A stretch of DNA of 64,000 nucleotides, taken from Marinobacter bohaiensis (GTDB lineage Bacteria > Pseudomonadota > Gammaproteobacteria > Pseudomonadales > Oleiphilaceae). The notes below the pieces were generated by a model. It was not told the origin of the DNA and searched no databases. It worked only from the letters and a program-made list of their open reading frames with translations. Every line of letters starts with the position of its first letter. Positions within the stretch are counted from its first letter, which is position 1. The stretch lies in assembly GCF_003258515.1 (NCBI RefSeq), contig NZ_QGEH01000005.1, forward strand, positions 62,001 to 126,000. The letters run 5' to 3'. Below are positions 28,768 to 37,692 of the stretch, piece by piece. The translations under genes were made by a program, and so were the position numbers.

Positions 28768-28795
28768 GCCCCGGAGGCCGTGAAACCGCCGGGGC
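28768..28795 (-). terminator. Stem-loop between the MFS gene and benE
   Basis: On the minus strand, GCCCCGG / CCGGGGC with a 14-nt loop followed by CGTTTTCGTTTC; a second stem GGGGCT / AGCCCC lies just upstream at 28801-28826. It is probably a partial terminator or attenuator within the operon. Confidence 0.5.
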
Positions 28796-28834
28796 AAAGT
28801 GGGGCTTGCGAACAAAGAGGAGCCCCAGTGACCG

Positions 28835-30181
28835 TCAGGTATTGCCGGACAGGGCGGTCGCCGGCCGCACGTCGGGCGTCGCCGGCTTGCGTTCACGATC
28901 CACCAGCAGCATGGCCAGGGTGGCGATCGCGCCCGGCACCGCCAATGCCAGGAAGTTCATGTGATGCGGCAGGGCCAGCGCCAGCAGCGCGCCACCCAGC
29001 AGCGGCCCGACGATGGCGCCGTTGCGGCCGATGCCGGAGGCCCAGCCCAGGCCGGTGGAACGGATCGCCGCCGGGTAGTATTGCGCCACATAGGCGTAAA
29101 GCAGGATCTGCGAGCCGATGGTAGTGGCCCCGGCAATGCCGACCAGCGTGTACAGCAGCCACATCGGGCTTTCGTGGCCCAGCATGATCAGCGACGCGGA
29201 ACCGAGGACGAAAAAGCTGACCAGCACCTTGCGCAGGGACAGACGATCCGCAAGCCAGCCGCCACCCACCGCACCGACGATGGCGCCGACGTTGAGGATC
29301 ATCAGGAACATCAGGCTGGAGCTGAGACCGTAGCCGGCCATGGACATCAGCTTGGGCAGCCAGGAGCCCAGTGCGTAGACCATCAACAGGCAGGTGAAGA
29401 AGGCGGTCCAGAACATCAGGGTGCTCATGGTACGGCCGTTGCGGAACAGCTCCACCACCGGCGCCTGGTCGGATTCGGCTGGCGGCAGGGCCAGGGTGTC
29501 CTGTTCACGGATGTTGGATTCCGGCGAAATGGCCCGGACGATGGTGCGCACCTCGTCCTCACGCCCCTGTTTCTTCAGGAACGCCACCGAATCCGGCAGG
29601 TAGCGCATCACCAGCGGCAGCATCAGCAGCGGCACCACGGCCAGGTAGAACATCACTTCCCAGCCGAAGGTGGGGACGATCCAGATGCCCAGGCCGGCGG
29701 ACATCATGCCGCCCACGGCATAGCCGCTGAACATCAGCGCCACCAGGGTGCTGCGCTTGCGTTTCGGGGCGTACTCGGTCATCAGGGCGACCACGTTGGG
29801 CATCACCCCGCCGATGCCGAGCCCGGCGATGAAGCGCAGGATGCCGAACTGCCAGGGCGTGGAGGCGAAGCCGTTAACCACCGTGGTGACACTGAACAGC
29901 ACCACGCACAGGATAATCACCTTCTTGCGCCCCCAGGCGTCGGACAGCATGCCGAAGCCCATCGCGCCGAACATCATGCCGAACAGGGCGGCACTGCCCA
30001 GGGCGCCAGCGGCCATGGGGCTGAGTTGCCACTGTTCCATCAGCAGCGGCAGGACGACCCCGTAGATCACCAGGTCGTAACCGTCGAAAATGATGATGAG
30101 GGTGCACCAGAACAGTACGTTCCAGTGGAACTTGGTAAAGCGCGCGTGGTCGACCACGCGGTTGACGTCGATCGTATTCAT
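28835..30181 (-). CDS. Aromatic acid:H+ symporter (AAHS family MFS transporter)
   Basis: Major facilitator of 448 aa with 12 predicted helices. The AAHS signature FDGYDLVIYG is in helix 1, as in PcaK and BenK, and the loop 2-3 motif GMLSDAWGRKKV is present. Position directly after benABCD suggests benzoate uptake (BenK-like), but MucK or PcaK functions cannot be excluded. It is separated from benD by 110 bp containing a perfect hairpin. With BenE, the TRAP system and the LIV-type system it is one of several candidate aromatic-acid importers. Confidence 0.9.
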   Translation of the reverse strand: MNTIDVNRVVDHARFTKFHWNVLFWCTLIIIFDGYDLVIYGVVLPLLMEQWQLSPMAAGALGSAALFGMMFGAMGFGMLSDAWGRKKVIILCVVLFSVTTVVNGFASTPWQFGILRFIAGLGIGGVMPNVVALMTEYAPKRKRSTLVALMFSGYAVGGMMSAGLGIWIVPTFGWEVMFYLAVVPLLMLPLVMRYLPDSVAFLKKQGREDEVRTIVRAISPESNIREQDTLALPPAESDQAPVVELFRNGRTMSTLMFWTAFFTCLLMVYALGSWLPKLMSMAGYGLSSSLMFLMILNVGAIVGAVGGGWLADRLSLRKVLVSFFVLGSASLIMLGHESPMWLLYTLVGIAGATTIGSQILLYAYVAQYYPAAIRSTGLGWASGIGRNGAIVGPLLGGALLALALPHHMNFLALAVPGAIATLAMLLVDRERKPATPDVRPATALSGNT

Positions 30182-30216
30182 TTCTGTTGTGCTCCACTAC
30201 TTGTTGTTGTCGGGAG

Positions 30217-30234
30217 CCCCGCCCGCAGGCGGGG
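30217..30234 (-). other. Intercistronic hairpin between benD and the MFS gene
   Basis: Perfect 7-bp stem CCCCGCC / GGCGGGG with a 4-nt loop and no T tract on the transcribed strand, so more likely an mRNA-stabilising or processing structure than a terminator. Confidence 0.45.
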
Positions 30235-30291
30235 AACAGCTTGGTTTGTCGGATGCGTTGTGTTTTCCGGGTCTCTCTCACGTCCCGCCGG

Positions 30292-31074
30292 TCAGCCCAG
30301 GTCTCCCCCGGCCACCGGCAGGACCGTTCCGGTGATGTAGCTGGCGTCGTCCGAGGCCAGGAACAGGATGGCTCCGGCCTGCTCGTCGAGCGTGCCGTAG
30401 CGATGCATCAGGCAGGACGCTTTGGTCTGGTCGATATGGGCCTGGAACCAGGCTTTTTCCTGCGCGTTCGTGGCTTCCGGCGTACCGCGCGAGATCCGCC
30501 GCGGCGGCGCTTCGGTACCGCCCGGCGCGGTGGCCACGACGCGGATGCCGTGCTCGGCATACTCGAAGGCCAGCGACGCGGTGATCGCGTTGACACCCCC
30601 CTTGGCGGCCGAGTACGGAATCCGGTGGATGCCCCGGGTCGCGGCGGAGGAGACGTTGACGATCACGCCGCCCTGCTGGGCGACCATGGCCGGCAGCACC
30701 GCCCGGCAGCACCACAGCGTGGGCATCAGCGAGCGGGTGATCTCGGCGCTGATCTCGGTGTCGGAAAACTCGGTGAACGGCTTGAAGTTGATCGCCCCGC
30801 CCACGTTGTTCACCAGCACGTCGATCCGGCCGAAGTGGGACAGGGCCCTGTCGGCAATCCCGTTGGCGCCGTCCCAGGTTTCCAGATCGGCCTGCAGGGC
30901 AATGGCCTCGGCCCCGGTTTCGGTCAGCTCGGCAACCAGCTCGAGGACCAGATCGGAGCGGTCCACCAGGGCCAGTCGCGCGCCCTCGGCGGCGGCCCGC
31001 TCGGCGACCCGCCGCCCGATCCCCTGGGCGGCGCCGGTGATCAGCATCACCCTGTCCTGGAATCGCAGACTCAT
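30292..31074 (-). CDS. benD: 1,6-dihydroxycyclohexa-2,4-diene-1-carboxylate dehydrogenase
   Basis: Short-chain dehydrogenase of 260 aa that oxidises benzoate cis-diol to catechol with release of CO2. The NAD motif is TGAAQGIGRR at 14-23, NNVGG lies near 90, and the catalytic Ser-Tyr-Lys group is seen in NVSSAATRG and IPYSAAKGG. Overlaps the benC stop by 4 bp with AAGGAG inside benC, so it is coupled to the dioxygenase genes. Confidence 0.95.
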   Translation of the reverse strand: MSLRFQDRVMLITGAAQGIGRRVAERAAAEGARLALVDRSDLVLELVAELTETGAEAIALQADLETWDGANGIADRALSHFGRIDVLVNNVGGAINFKPFTEFSDTEISAEITRSLMPTLWCCRAVLPAMVAQQGGVIVNVSSAATRGIHRIPYSAAKGGVNAITASLAFEYAEHGIRVVATAPGGTEAPPRRISRGTPEATNAQEKAWFQAHIDQTKASCLMHRYGTLDEQAGAILFLASDDASYITGTVLPVAGGDLG

Positions 31075-32099
31075 GCGACTTTCTCCTTGGCGGCCGGTGC
31101 GCTCGGGGTGAACTTCTCGTAGTGGAACGAGTTGGGGTCAATGCCCTCGTCGCGGAAGTACCCCAGCACCGCGTCCACCATCGGCGGCGGCCCGCACAGG
31201 TAGACGTCCACATCGCCATCGGCCAACGGCGCGCCGTCCATATGCTGGGTGACGTAGCCCTTGCGCGGGTGGTCGCTGGCCTCGCCCGACACGCAGGTGG
31301 TGTAGGTGAAGTTATCCAGCTCGGCGGCGAACGCATCCAGGGCATCAAGGCCAACCAGGTCGTCGTCGTTAGTGACGCCATAGATCAGGTGTACCGGCTG
31401 GTCGCTGGGGTTCGCTTTAAGGTGCTTGAGCATCGACAGCAGCGGCGCCAGACCGGTCCCACCGGCCAGCATCAGCACCGGGCGCTCCACCGCGCGCAGG
31501 TAGAAGCTGCCCATGGGGCCGGTGAGCGTGAGCGTATCGCCGGTGCGGGCGGTGCCCACCAGGTAGCTGCTCATCAGGCCGCCCGGCACGTTGCGGATCA
31601 GGAAGCTGAGATCGCGACTGCCGGGCTCGGAACTGAACGAGTACGCCCGGGTTTCCTCGGTGCCTGGCACCTGGATATTGACGTACTGGCCCGGCAGGAA
31701 GCCGATGTCGTCGTCGGCGCTGAGCTTCAGCTCGATGGTGGTGCTGGACACCAGGTTGACTTCCGCCACGGTCGCCGCCACTTCGGCGATGCCGGTCTTG
31801 CACAGGGTCGAGGCCGCCGGCACCTCCACCACGCAGTCGCTGGAGGGCACCATCTGGCAGGTCAGCACCATGCCCTGCTCGGCTTCCTCGTCGGACAGGG
31901 CCTCGTCGATGTACTCGTCGCCCATGTCGAACGCGCCCTGGTGGCAGCGGCCCTTGCAGGTGCCGCACACGCCGTCGGAGCAATCCATCGGCAGGTTGAT
32001 CTGGTTGCGGTAGGCCGCATCCAGCACGGTTTCCCCGTCGTTGCAGTCGATGAAGCGGGTGACCCCGTCTTCGAAGTTAAGCGCGATGTTGTAACTCAT
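31071..32099 (-). CDS. benC: Benzoate 1,2-dioxygenase electron transfer component
   Basis: NADH reductase of 342 aa that supplies electrons to BenAB. The N-terminal plant-type [2Fe-2S] domain has CSDGVCGTCKGRC around residues 40-52 and a further Cys in LTCQMV. The ferredoxin-NADP reductase-like part has RAYSFSSEPG (FAD) and LAGGTGLAPLLSML (NADH). RBS GGGAGGG. It lies 38 bp after benB and overlaps benD. Confidence 0.96.
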   Translation of the reverse strand: MSYNIALNFEDGVTRFIDCNDGETVLDAAYRNQINLPMDCSDGVCGTCKGRCHQGAFDMGDEYIDEALSDEEAEQGMVLTCQMVPSSDCVVEVPAASTLCKTGIAEVAATVAEVNLVSSTTIELKLSADDDIGFLPGQYVNIQVPGTEETRAYSFSSEPGSRDLSFLIRNVPGGLMSSYLVGTARTGDTLTLTGPMGSFYLRAVERPVLMLAGGTGLAPLLSMLKHLKANPSDQPVHLIYGVTNDDDLVGLDALDAFAAELDNFTYTTCVSGEASDHPRKGYVTQHMDGAPLADGDVDVYLCGPPPMVDAVLGYFRDEGIDPNSFHYEKFTPSAPAAKEKVA

Positions 32100-32137
32100 G
32101 ATGTTGCCCTCCCATCAATCCAGGCTGGTTGACGCCC

Positions 32138-32629
32138 TCACAGGTGATAGACGTCGAGTACCTGGTTGATGCAGTCATTGATCAGAACGATCCGCTTCTC
32201 GCGGATCAGCGGCCGCTCGCCGGTAACGTCCAGGGTGTAGAAGGACGTGCCGTAGTATTCGGCGGACTGCTTGTAGCGATAGGCCTTGGTCAGCCAGTTG
32301 AAGCGCAGCTTCACCTCGTTGTCGTCCTGGGACAGGATCTCCAGGTTGCTGGTGAAGTGCGTGGTGCGCGGCTCCGGCAGGGAGCTGGCCCCCGAGCGCT
32401 CGGTCTTCAGGCGGAACACCCGGTCTTCCAGGCCGTCCTTGTTGGGGTAGTAGATCAGCGAGATCTCGGTCTGCGGGTCCTCGGTCAGCTCGTCGTCGTC
32501 ATCCCAGGCCGGCATCCAGTAGGTGACGTCCGGGTGGTAGCACTCGAGCCACTTGTCCCACTCGCGGTCGTCCAGGAAACGGGCCTCGCGGATGATGAAC
32601 TGCTCGATGTCGTGGTAACTCAGGCTCAT
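32138..32629 (-). CDS. benB: Benzoate 1,2-dioxygenase small subunit
   Basis: Beta subunit of 163 aa of the ring-hydroxylating dioxygenase, with the NTF2-like fold typical of the family ([37 protein letters not shown]). It is structural and shapes the hexameric oxygenase rather than carrying iron. Its start overlaps the benA stop by 4 bp, with AGGAGG inside benA, giving translational coupling. Confidence 0.95.
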   Translation of the reverse strand: MSLSYHDIEQFIIREARFLDDREWDKWLECYHPDVTYWMPAWDDDDELTEDPQTEISLIYYPNKDGLEDRVFRLKTERSGASSLPEPRTTHFTSNLEILSQDDNEVKLRFNWLTKAYRYKQSAEYYGTSFYTLDVTGERPLIREKRIVLINDCINQVLDVYHL

Positions 32630-34026
32630 GCCGTGCCCTCCTTTTCACCTTCTGTTTCACCGTCGGATGCCGCCATCGGGATGAAGCGCGCCTTCTCGGC
32701 CGCAATCGCCCGGCTCATTTCGTCCTGCCAGTGCTGGTGGTGGTTGACGTAGAGGCCCTCGTCCTCCGGCTTGGCACCGCTCATGATCGGTTTCATGTCG
32801 AGCTGGTTGGCGTGCTCGTCCGGGCCGTCGATCCAGTGCGCCGCGCCGCGACTCATGTCGTTCCAGCGCATATCGCGGGCTTCATAGCCGTTCTGGCAAC
32901 CGCGGAACTCTTCCAGATCGTCCGGCGTGCCCATGCCGGACACGTTGAAGAAATCCTCGTACTGCCGGATGCGCTTGGCGCGCAGCTCGGCCGGCTCGTT
33001 CCTGGGGCCGAAGGCGTAGATGGTGATCTCGGTCTTGTTGACGTCGATCGGACGGGCCACCCGGATCTGGGTGGAGAACTGGTCCATCAGGTACACGTTC
33101 GGGTACAGGCACAGGTTCTTGGTAGTGCGCACGATGGAGTCGGCACGGGCCTCGCCGTAGGTCTCCTGCAGACGCTCAAGCTGGCTGAAGATGGGCCGCA
33201 CCTCCGGGTTCAGCAGGCGCGTCCAGAGCATCATGTGGCCGTGCTCGAAGGAGTAGAAACCGCCCTCGGCGGACCAGCTCTTGGCGTCCACCGCTTCGGT
33301 GCCGCCCTTGTCGTAGTTGCGCTGGCCCATGGTGGACAGGTAATTCCAGTGCACCGTGGAGACGTGGTAGCCGTCGGCGCCGTTCTCGGCGGTCAGCTTC
33401 CAGTTGCCCTCGTAGGTGTAGGTCGAGTTTCCGCGCAGGATCTCCAGGCCGTCCTCGGACTGGTCGACGATGTTGTCGATGATCTTGGTGGTCTCGCCCA
33501 GGTACTCCTCCAGCGGCACCACGTCCGCATTCAGGCTGCCGAACAGAAAGCCGCGATAGTTCTCGAACTTCGGCATCTGCTTCAGGTCGTGGGAGCCGTC
33601 GGTGTTGAACTGCTCCGGGTAGCCGCCTTTCTTCTGGTCCTTGGCCTTGAGGAGCTTGCCGTCGTTGCGGAAGGTCCAGCCGTGGAACGGGCAGGTGAAC
33701 GAGGTCTTGTTGCCGCGCTTCTTGCGGCACAGGGTCGCGCCCCGGTGCGAGCAGGTATTGAGGATCGCCTTCAGCTCGCCGTCTTTGGTGCGGGTGATCA
33801 CCACCGGCTGGCGTCCCACCGTGACGGTGAAGTAATCGCCGGGCTCGCGGATCTGGCTCTCGTGCGCCAGGTAGACCCAGTTACCCTCGAAGATGTATTT
33901 CATCTCCAGTTCAAACAGGTCGCGGTCGGTGAAGATGCCGCGGTCGCACTGGTAACGGCCGGTTTCCGGGTCGGCGACGACCGCGTTGCGGACTTTCTCT
34001 TGCAGTTGATCAAGCTTGTTCGTCAT
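32626..34026 (-). CDS. benA: Benzoate 1,2-dioxygenase large subunit
   Basis: Catalytic alpha subunit of 466 aa. Rieske cluster ligands are Cys92, His94, Cys112 and His115 (CSH and CPFH); the mononuclear iron histidines are His221 and His226 in [15 protein letters not shown]. It hydroxylates benzoate to the 1,2-cis-diol with O2. The start at 34026 is fixed by AGAGGAGAG. It follows catA in the same direction after 129 bp, a gap that contains an 8-bp hairpin and no obvious promoter. Confidence 0.96.
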   Translation of the reverse strand: MTNKLDQLQEKVRNAVVADPETGRYQCDRGIFTDRDLFELEMKYIFEGNWVYLAHESQIREPGDYFTVTVGRQPVVITRTKDGELKAILNTCSHRGATLCRKKRGNKTSFTCPFHGWTFRNDGKLLKAKDQKKGGYPEQFNTDGSHDLKQMPKFENYRGFLFGSLNADVVPLEEYLGETTKIIDNIVDQSEDGLEILRGNSTYTYEGNWKLTAENGADGYHVSTVHWNYLSTMGQRNYDKGGTEAVDAKSWSAEGGFYSFEHGHMMLWTRLLNPEVRPIFSQLERLQETYGEARADSIVRTTKNLCLYPNVYLMDQFSTQIRVARPIDVNKTEITIYAFGPRNEPAELRAKRIRQYEDFFNVSGMGTPDDLEEFRGCQNGYEARDMRWNDMSRGAAHWIDGPDEHANQLDMKPIMSGAKPEDEGLYVNHHQHWQDEMSRAIAAEKARFIPMAASDGETEGEKEGTA

Positions 34027-34096
34027 CTCATCTCTCCTCTTGTTCTTGTGATGGCCGGGCGGGCCTGGCTGTTTTTCGGCGTAGAGGCCCCCTGTC

Positions 34097-34114
34097 GGCC
34101 TGCCGGGGCAGGCC
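34097..34114 (-). other. Intercistronic hairpin between catA and benA
   Basis: Perfect inverted repeat GGCCTGCC / GGCAGGCC with a 2-bp centre (loop of two pairs in practice). No T tract follows, so it may adjust the cat/ben mRNA ratio rather than end transcription. Confidence 0.45.
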
Positions 34115-34155
34115 GTCGCAATCACAAAACAGGGACGGTCCGGTTTACGGGAAAA

Positions 34156-35094
34156 TCAGCCGGCCTCACCTTCGAGCGCACGGGCCCGGGTGTGACGGTC
34201 CTGAAGGGTCGCGTCGTCGGTCGAGACCAGGTCGACGTTGAACACGACTTCGGTGAAGGGGCCGTTGAGGCCATAGGCTTCCGCCCGCGACGGGTCCTCG
34301 ACGCGCTCGGCGTCGATCACCAGCTCCTCGCGGGTGGCGAAGGCGAAATCGTCGTAGACGTACTGGTCGCCGGCCAGATTGATCTGGGTGGTCAGGTGCC
34401 GATAGCCCGGCTTGGACACGAAGTAATGGATATGGGCCGGACGATTACCGTGACGCCCCAACTGGTCCAGTACCGCCTGGGTGGCGCCTTCCGGCGGACA
34501 GCCATAGCCGGACGGGACAATGCTGCGGGCGACGTAGCGGCCGTTCTCGTCGGTGCGGATGCGACGACGCAGGTTGTATTCGCTCTGGCTGGTGTCGAAG
34601 TAGGAATAGCCGCCCTTGGTGTTGGCGTGCCAGATGTCGACCACCGCCTCTTTGAGCGGCTGGCCGTTTTCGTCGCGTACCACGCCGGTGACGATCATGG
34701 TTTCGGCGTCTTCGCTGCCGTCGTCCATGCGGGCAAAACCGTCGCTGATCGGTGCACCGGCCACGTACAGCGGGCCTTCGATGGTGCGGGGCGTGCCGCC
34801 GGTCAGACCGCGTTCGGCGTCCTCGGCATCCATGCGGATGTCCAGGTAGTGGTCGAAGCCCAGCCCCGGCGCCAGCAGCGGCGCTTCGCCGTTCTGGCCC
34901 AGACGGTTGACGTAGTTCACCGCGTGCCAGAACTCATCCGGGGTGACATCGAAGTCCTCGATCAGTCGGTACACATCGCCGACCAGTCGATGAATGATTT
35001 TCTTGTAGCGGTCGTTGCCGCCCTGCTGGTCGAATCCCGCGACCTTTTCCAACAGCTCCTTGACGTCCTGTGTGTGCATTGTTTTGACAGTCAT
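34156..35094 (-). CDS. catA: Catechol 1,2-dioxygenase
   Basis: Intradiol ring-cleavage enzyme of 312 aa converting catechol to cis,cis-muconate. The ferric ligands appear as a Tyr before the central sheet (NTKGGYSYFD region), Tyr in PSGYGCPPEG and the two His in RPAHIHYFVSKPGY. The N-terminal helical linker domain binds lipid in the family. Start at 35094 with GAGGAGC upstream. Third gene of catBCA, 69 bp after catC. Confidence 0.95.
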   Translation of the reverse strand: MTVKTMHTQDVKELLEKVAGFDQQGGNDRYKKIIHRLVGDVYRLIEDFDVTPDEFWHAVNYVNRLGQNGEAPLLAPGLGFDHYLDIRMDAEDAERGLTGGTPRTIEGPLYVAGAPISDGFARMDDGSEDAETMIVTGVVRDENGQPLKEAVVDIWHANTKGGYSYFDTSQSEYNLRRRIRTDENGRYVARSIVPSGYGCPPEGATQAVLDQLGRHGNRPAHIHYFVSKPGYRHLTTQINLAGDQYVYDDFAFATREELVIDAERVEDPSRAEAYGLNGPFTEVVFNVDLVSTDDATLQDRHTRARALEGEAG

Positions 35095-35163
35095 CGTTAG
35101 CTCCTCGGTCTTTGTTCTTATTGCTCGTTTCATCAGGAGGGGACTGATTGGCCCCGCCGTTCG

Positions 35164-35454
35164 TTAACGGTCGTCCTCGTGGATCGAAGACGGGTGGCGG
35201 CACAGGGCCGTCACGTTGATATCCATGTACGGGAACAGCGGCAGGCTGCTGACCAGCTGGTGCAGTTCGGCGTTGTCGGCCACGTCAAAAACGCTGACGT
35301 TGGCGTAGCTGCCGCTGATGCGCCACAGGTGACGCCACTTGCCCTGAGTCTGCAGCTCCTGGGCGTAGGCCTTTTCCCGGGCCTTGATGTCGGCCGCCGT
35401 GGCTTCCGGCATGTCCGCCGGGAGGTTCACCGTCATTTCTACTTTGAACAGCAT
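35164..35454 (-). CDS. catC: Muconolactone delta-isomerase
   Basis: Small decameric enzyme of 96 aa that isomerises muconolactone to 3-oxoadipate enol-lactone. It begins MLFKVEMTVNLPADMP and shows the family segments WRHLWRISGSYANVSVFDV and LPLFPYMDINVTAL near the C-terminus. Full family length. It lies between catB (46 bp) and catA (69 bp) in the same direction. Confidence 0.96.
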   Translation of the reverse strand: MLFKVEMTVNLPADMPEATAADIKAREKAYAQELQTQGKWRHLWRISGSYANVSVFDVADNAELHQLVSSLPLFPYMDINVTALCRHPSSIHEDDR

Positions 35455-35500
35455 GCGTGTCTCCGCTTGATGCAATGGTTGATTCGATCGGCGACGGTAC

Positions 35501-36622
35501 TCAGCCCTTGCGGCGGTACTCGGCCAGCTTGTCCTCGTCCAGCGCCACACCCAGGCCCGGTCCCGCCGGCAGGTCGACGCCGTTGTCGTGGTAATTCAGG
35601 GGCTGCACCACGATGTCGTCCTTCATCAGCAGCGGGCCGAACATCTCGGTGCCCCAGTGCAGTTCTTTCAGGGTCGACCAGGCGTGCAGGGCGGCGGCGG
35701 TGCCAATGGTGCCTTCCAGCATGGTGCCGCCGTAGAGTCCGACTCCCGCCGCTTCCGCCACCCGCGCCACATTGAGCGCAGCGACCGGGCCGCCGGCCTT
35801 GGCGATTTTCAGGGCATAGGCGCCGGAGAACCCGGCCGCCGCCAGGTGATAGCCGTCGGTGGCATCACTGATCGCCTCGTCCGCCAGCAACGGGATGTGG
35901 AAGCGGTGCGACAGGCGCACCAGCGCCCCCAGCTCCTTGGCCGGCGTGGGCTGCTCGACCAGGTCCACCCCGGCGGCCTGCAGCTCGGCCATGCCCTTGG
36001 CGGCGGTGACCTCATCCCAGGCCTGGTTGACGTCGACCCGCACGCTGGCGCGGTCGCCCACCGCGGCCTTGATCGCCGCGACGTGACGCACGTCGTCCAT
36101 CAGCGGACGCGAGCCGATCTTGAGTTTGAAGTCGCAGTGGCGGCGGGATTCGATCAGGGTCTGGGCCTCGTCGATGTCGCGCGCAGTGTCGCCGCTGGCC
36201 AGTGTCCAGAGCACCGGCAGGTGGTCGTGACAGGCACCGCCCAGCAGATCCGCGACGGACCGGTTAAGACGCTTGCCAGCCAGATCCAGCAGTGCGGTTT
36301 CAATGGCCGACTTGGCCAGCGGATTACCACGCACTGCCTGCCCCAGAGATACCTTCAGGGCATTGATATTTCGCGAAGATTTCCCGATCAGCAATGGCGT
36401 GATGTAAGTATCGATGGTCAGCTTGATGCCCTCCGGACTCTCCGGCCCATAGCTCAGGCCACCGATGGTGGTCGCCTCGCCCAAACCCTCGAGCCCCTCC
36501 GAGTCCCGCAGGCGCACGATTACCATGCTCTGACAGCCCATTGTCGTCATCGACAGCTTGTGCGGACGGATGGTCGGGATATCGACCAGGATGGCTTCGA
36601 TGCTGTGAATGGTGGCGGACAT
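35501..36622 (-). CDS. catB: Muconate cycloisomerase
   Basis: Enolase-superfamily enzyme of 373 aa that lactonises cis,cis-muconate. The catalytic KxK pair is Lys166/Lys168 in FKLKIG; metal ligands lie in RVDVNQAW, DLVEQPTP and LLADEAIS, and the second base lysine in YALKIAKAGG. CGGAGT before ATG. First gene of the catBCA-benABCD array, divergent from the catR gene across 104 bp. Confidence 0.96.
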   Translation of the reverse strand: MSATIHSIEAILVDIPTIRPHKLSMTTMGCQSMVIVRLRDSEGLEGLGEATTIGGLSYGPESPEGIKLTIDTYITPLLIGKSSRNINALKVSLGQAVRGNPLAKSAIETALLDLAGKRLNRSVADLLGGACHDHLPVLWTLASGDTARDIDEAQTLIESRRHCDFKLKIGSRPLMDDVRHVAAIKAAVGDRASVRVDVNQAWDEVTAAKGMAELQAAGVDLVEQPTPAKELGALVRLSHRFHIPLLADEAISDATDGYHLAAAGFSGAYALKIAKAGGPVAALNVARVAEAAGVGLYGGTMLEGTIGTAAALHAWSTLKELHWGTEMFGPLLMKDDIVVQPLNYHDNGVDLPAGPGLGVALDEDKLAEYRRKG

Positions 36623-36710
36623 GGTGACTCCGTATGCGCTGCAAAGTGATCGTTAAGCAGACAGTACGGAGTTACACTTAGGCGCACCAATATTGATTTA
36701 GTGGGAAGCA

Positions 36711-36725
36711 ATACCCTGGAGGTAT
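36711..36725. promoter_or_regulatory. CatR/BenM-type operator ATAC-N7-GTAT
   Basis: Matches the BenM/CatM consensus ATAC-N7-GTAT exactly (ATAC, CCTGGAG, GTAT). It covers the catR ribosome-binding site, fitting autoregulation and control of the divergent catB promoter. Confidence 0.6.
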
Positions 36726-36726
36726 G

Positions 36727-37692
36727 ATGGAGTTAAGGCACCTGCGGTACTTCTGTGTGGTGGCGGAAGAGCTGAACATGACCCGGGCGGCGGAGAAGCT
36801 GTTCATTGCACAGCCGCCGCTGACACGGCAGATCAAGCAACTGGAAGAGGAAATCGGCGCCCCGCTTTTCATTCGCGAGGCGCGGGGCCTGAGTTTGACG
36901 CCGGCGGGCAAGTTTTTCCTGGAACAGGCCCGGCAGATTCTCGACAAGGTCAACACCACGGTATCGGATACCCGGCGGATAGCCTCGCACGGCAAGGTGA
37001 TTTTCGGGATTGGCTTCGTGCCCAGCGTGTTCTATGGCCAGCTACCGATCCTGGTGCGGCGCCTGCGTCAGAACAAGAACCTGGAAATCGTGCTGCACGA
37101 ACTCAAGACCGGGGATCAGGTGGAAGCCCTGAAAACCGGGCTGATCGACATCGGTTTCGGGCGCCTGCGCATCGACGACCCGGAAGTGGATCAGGAGCTG
37201 CTGTTCAATGAACCCATCATCGCCGCCCTCCCCGCCAGCCACCCACTAGCGCAGAAGCGCCCGTCCCTGAAGGAGCTGTCGGAGATTCCGATGATCTGCT
37301 ACCCCGCCGGCCGGGCCCCCAACTTCGTGGATATTTCCCTGGGGCTGTTCCACCGGCGCGGGCTGCGCATCAACGTCGCGCAGCAGGTCAACGACGTGCA
37401 GACGGCACTGGGTCTGGTGGCGTCGGAGATGGGCTTCTGCCTGGTGCCGGAACAGGTGCGACGGGTGCACCGGGAGGACATCGCGTTCGTGCACCTGGAC
37501 GACGACAACATCACCTCGCCGGTGCTCTGCTGCCGTCGCCGGGAGCCGCCCAACGCGGTGATGCGGCTGAGCAACGTGATTCTGGAGGAACTGGTGGAGA
37601 ACCGGCGGACCGGCCGCTACCCACCGGCTACCGAGCGTGACGGCGGATCGCCTCGGCGACCTCCCGAAGGTGCGGAAGATAGCGCTCCATAA
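36727..37692 (+). CDS. catR: LysR family regulator CatR/BenM type
   Basis: LTTR of 321 aa. The N-terminus MELRHLRYFCVVAEELNMTRAAEKLFIAQPPLTRQI is very close to CatR, CatM and BenM, which respond to cis,cis-muconate (and benzoate for BenM). ATG at 36727 is preferred to the adjacent 36724 because GGAGG then lies 4 bases away instead of 1. Divergent from catB. The last 30 or so residues (RRTGRYPPATERDGG onward) are not family-like and are encoded antisense to the end of pcaR, the two genes overlapping by 65 bp. Confidence 0.9.
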   Translation: MELRHLRYFCVVAEELNMTRAAEKLFIAQPPLTRQIKQLEEEIGAPLFIREARGLSLTPAGKFFLEQARQILDKVNTTVSDTRRIASHGKVIFGIGFVPSVFYGQLPILVRRLRQNKNLEIVLHELKTGDQVEALKTGLIDIGFGRLRIDDPEVDQELLFNEPIIAALPASHPLAQKRPSLKELSEIPMICYPAGRAPNFVDISLGLFHRRGLRINVAQQVNDVQTALGLVASEMGFCLVPEQVRRVHREDIAFVHLDDDNITSPVLCCRRREPPNAVMRLSNVILEELVENRRTGRYPPATERDGGSPRRPPEGAEDSAP

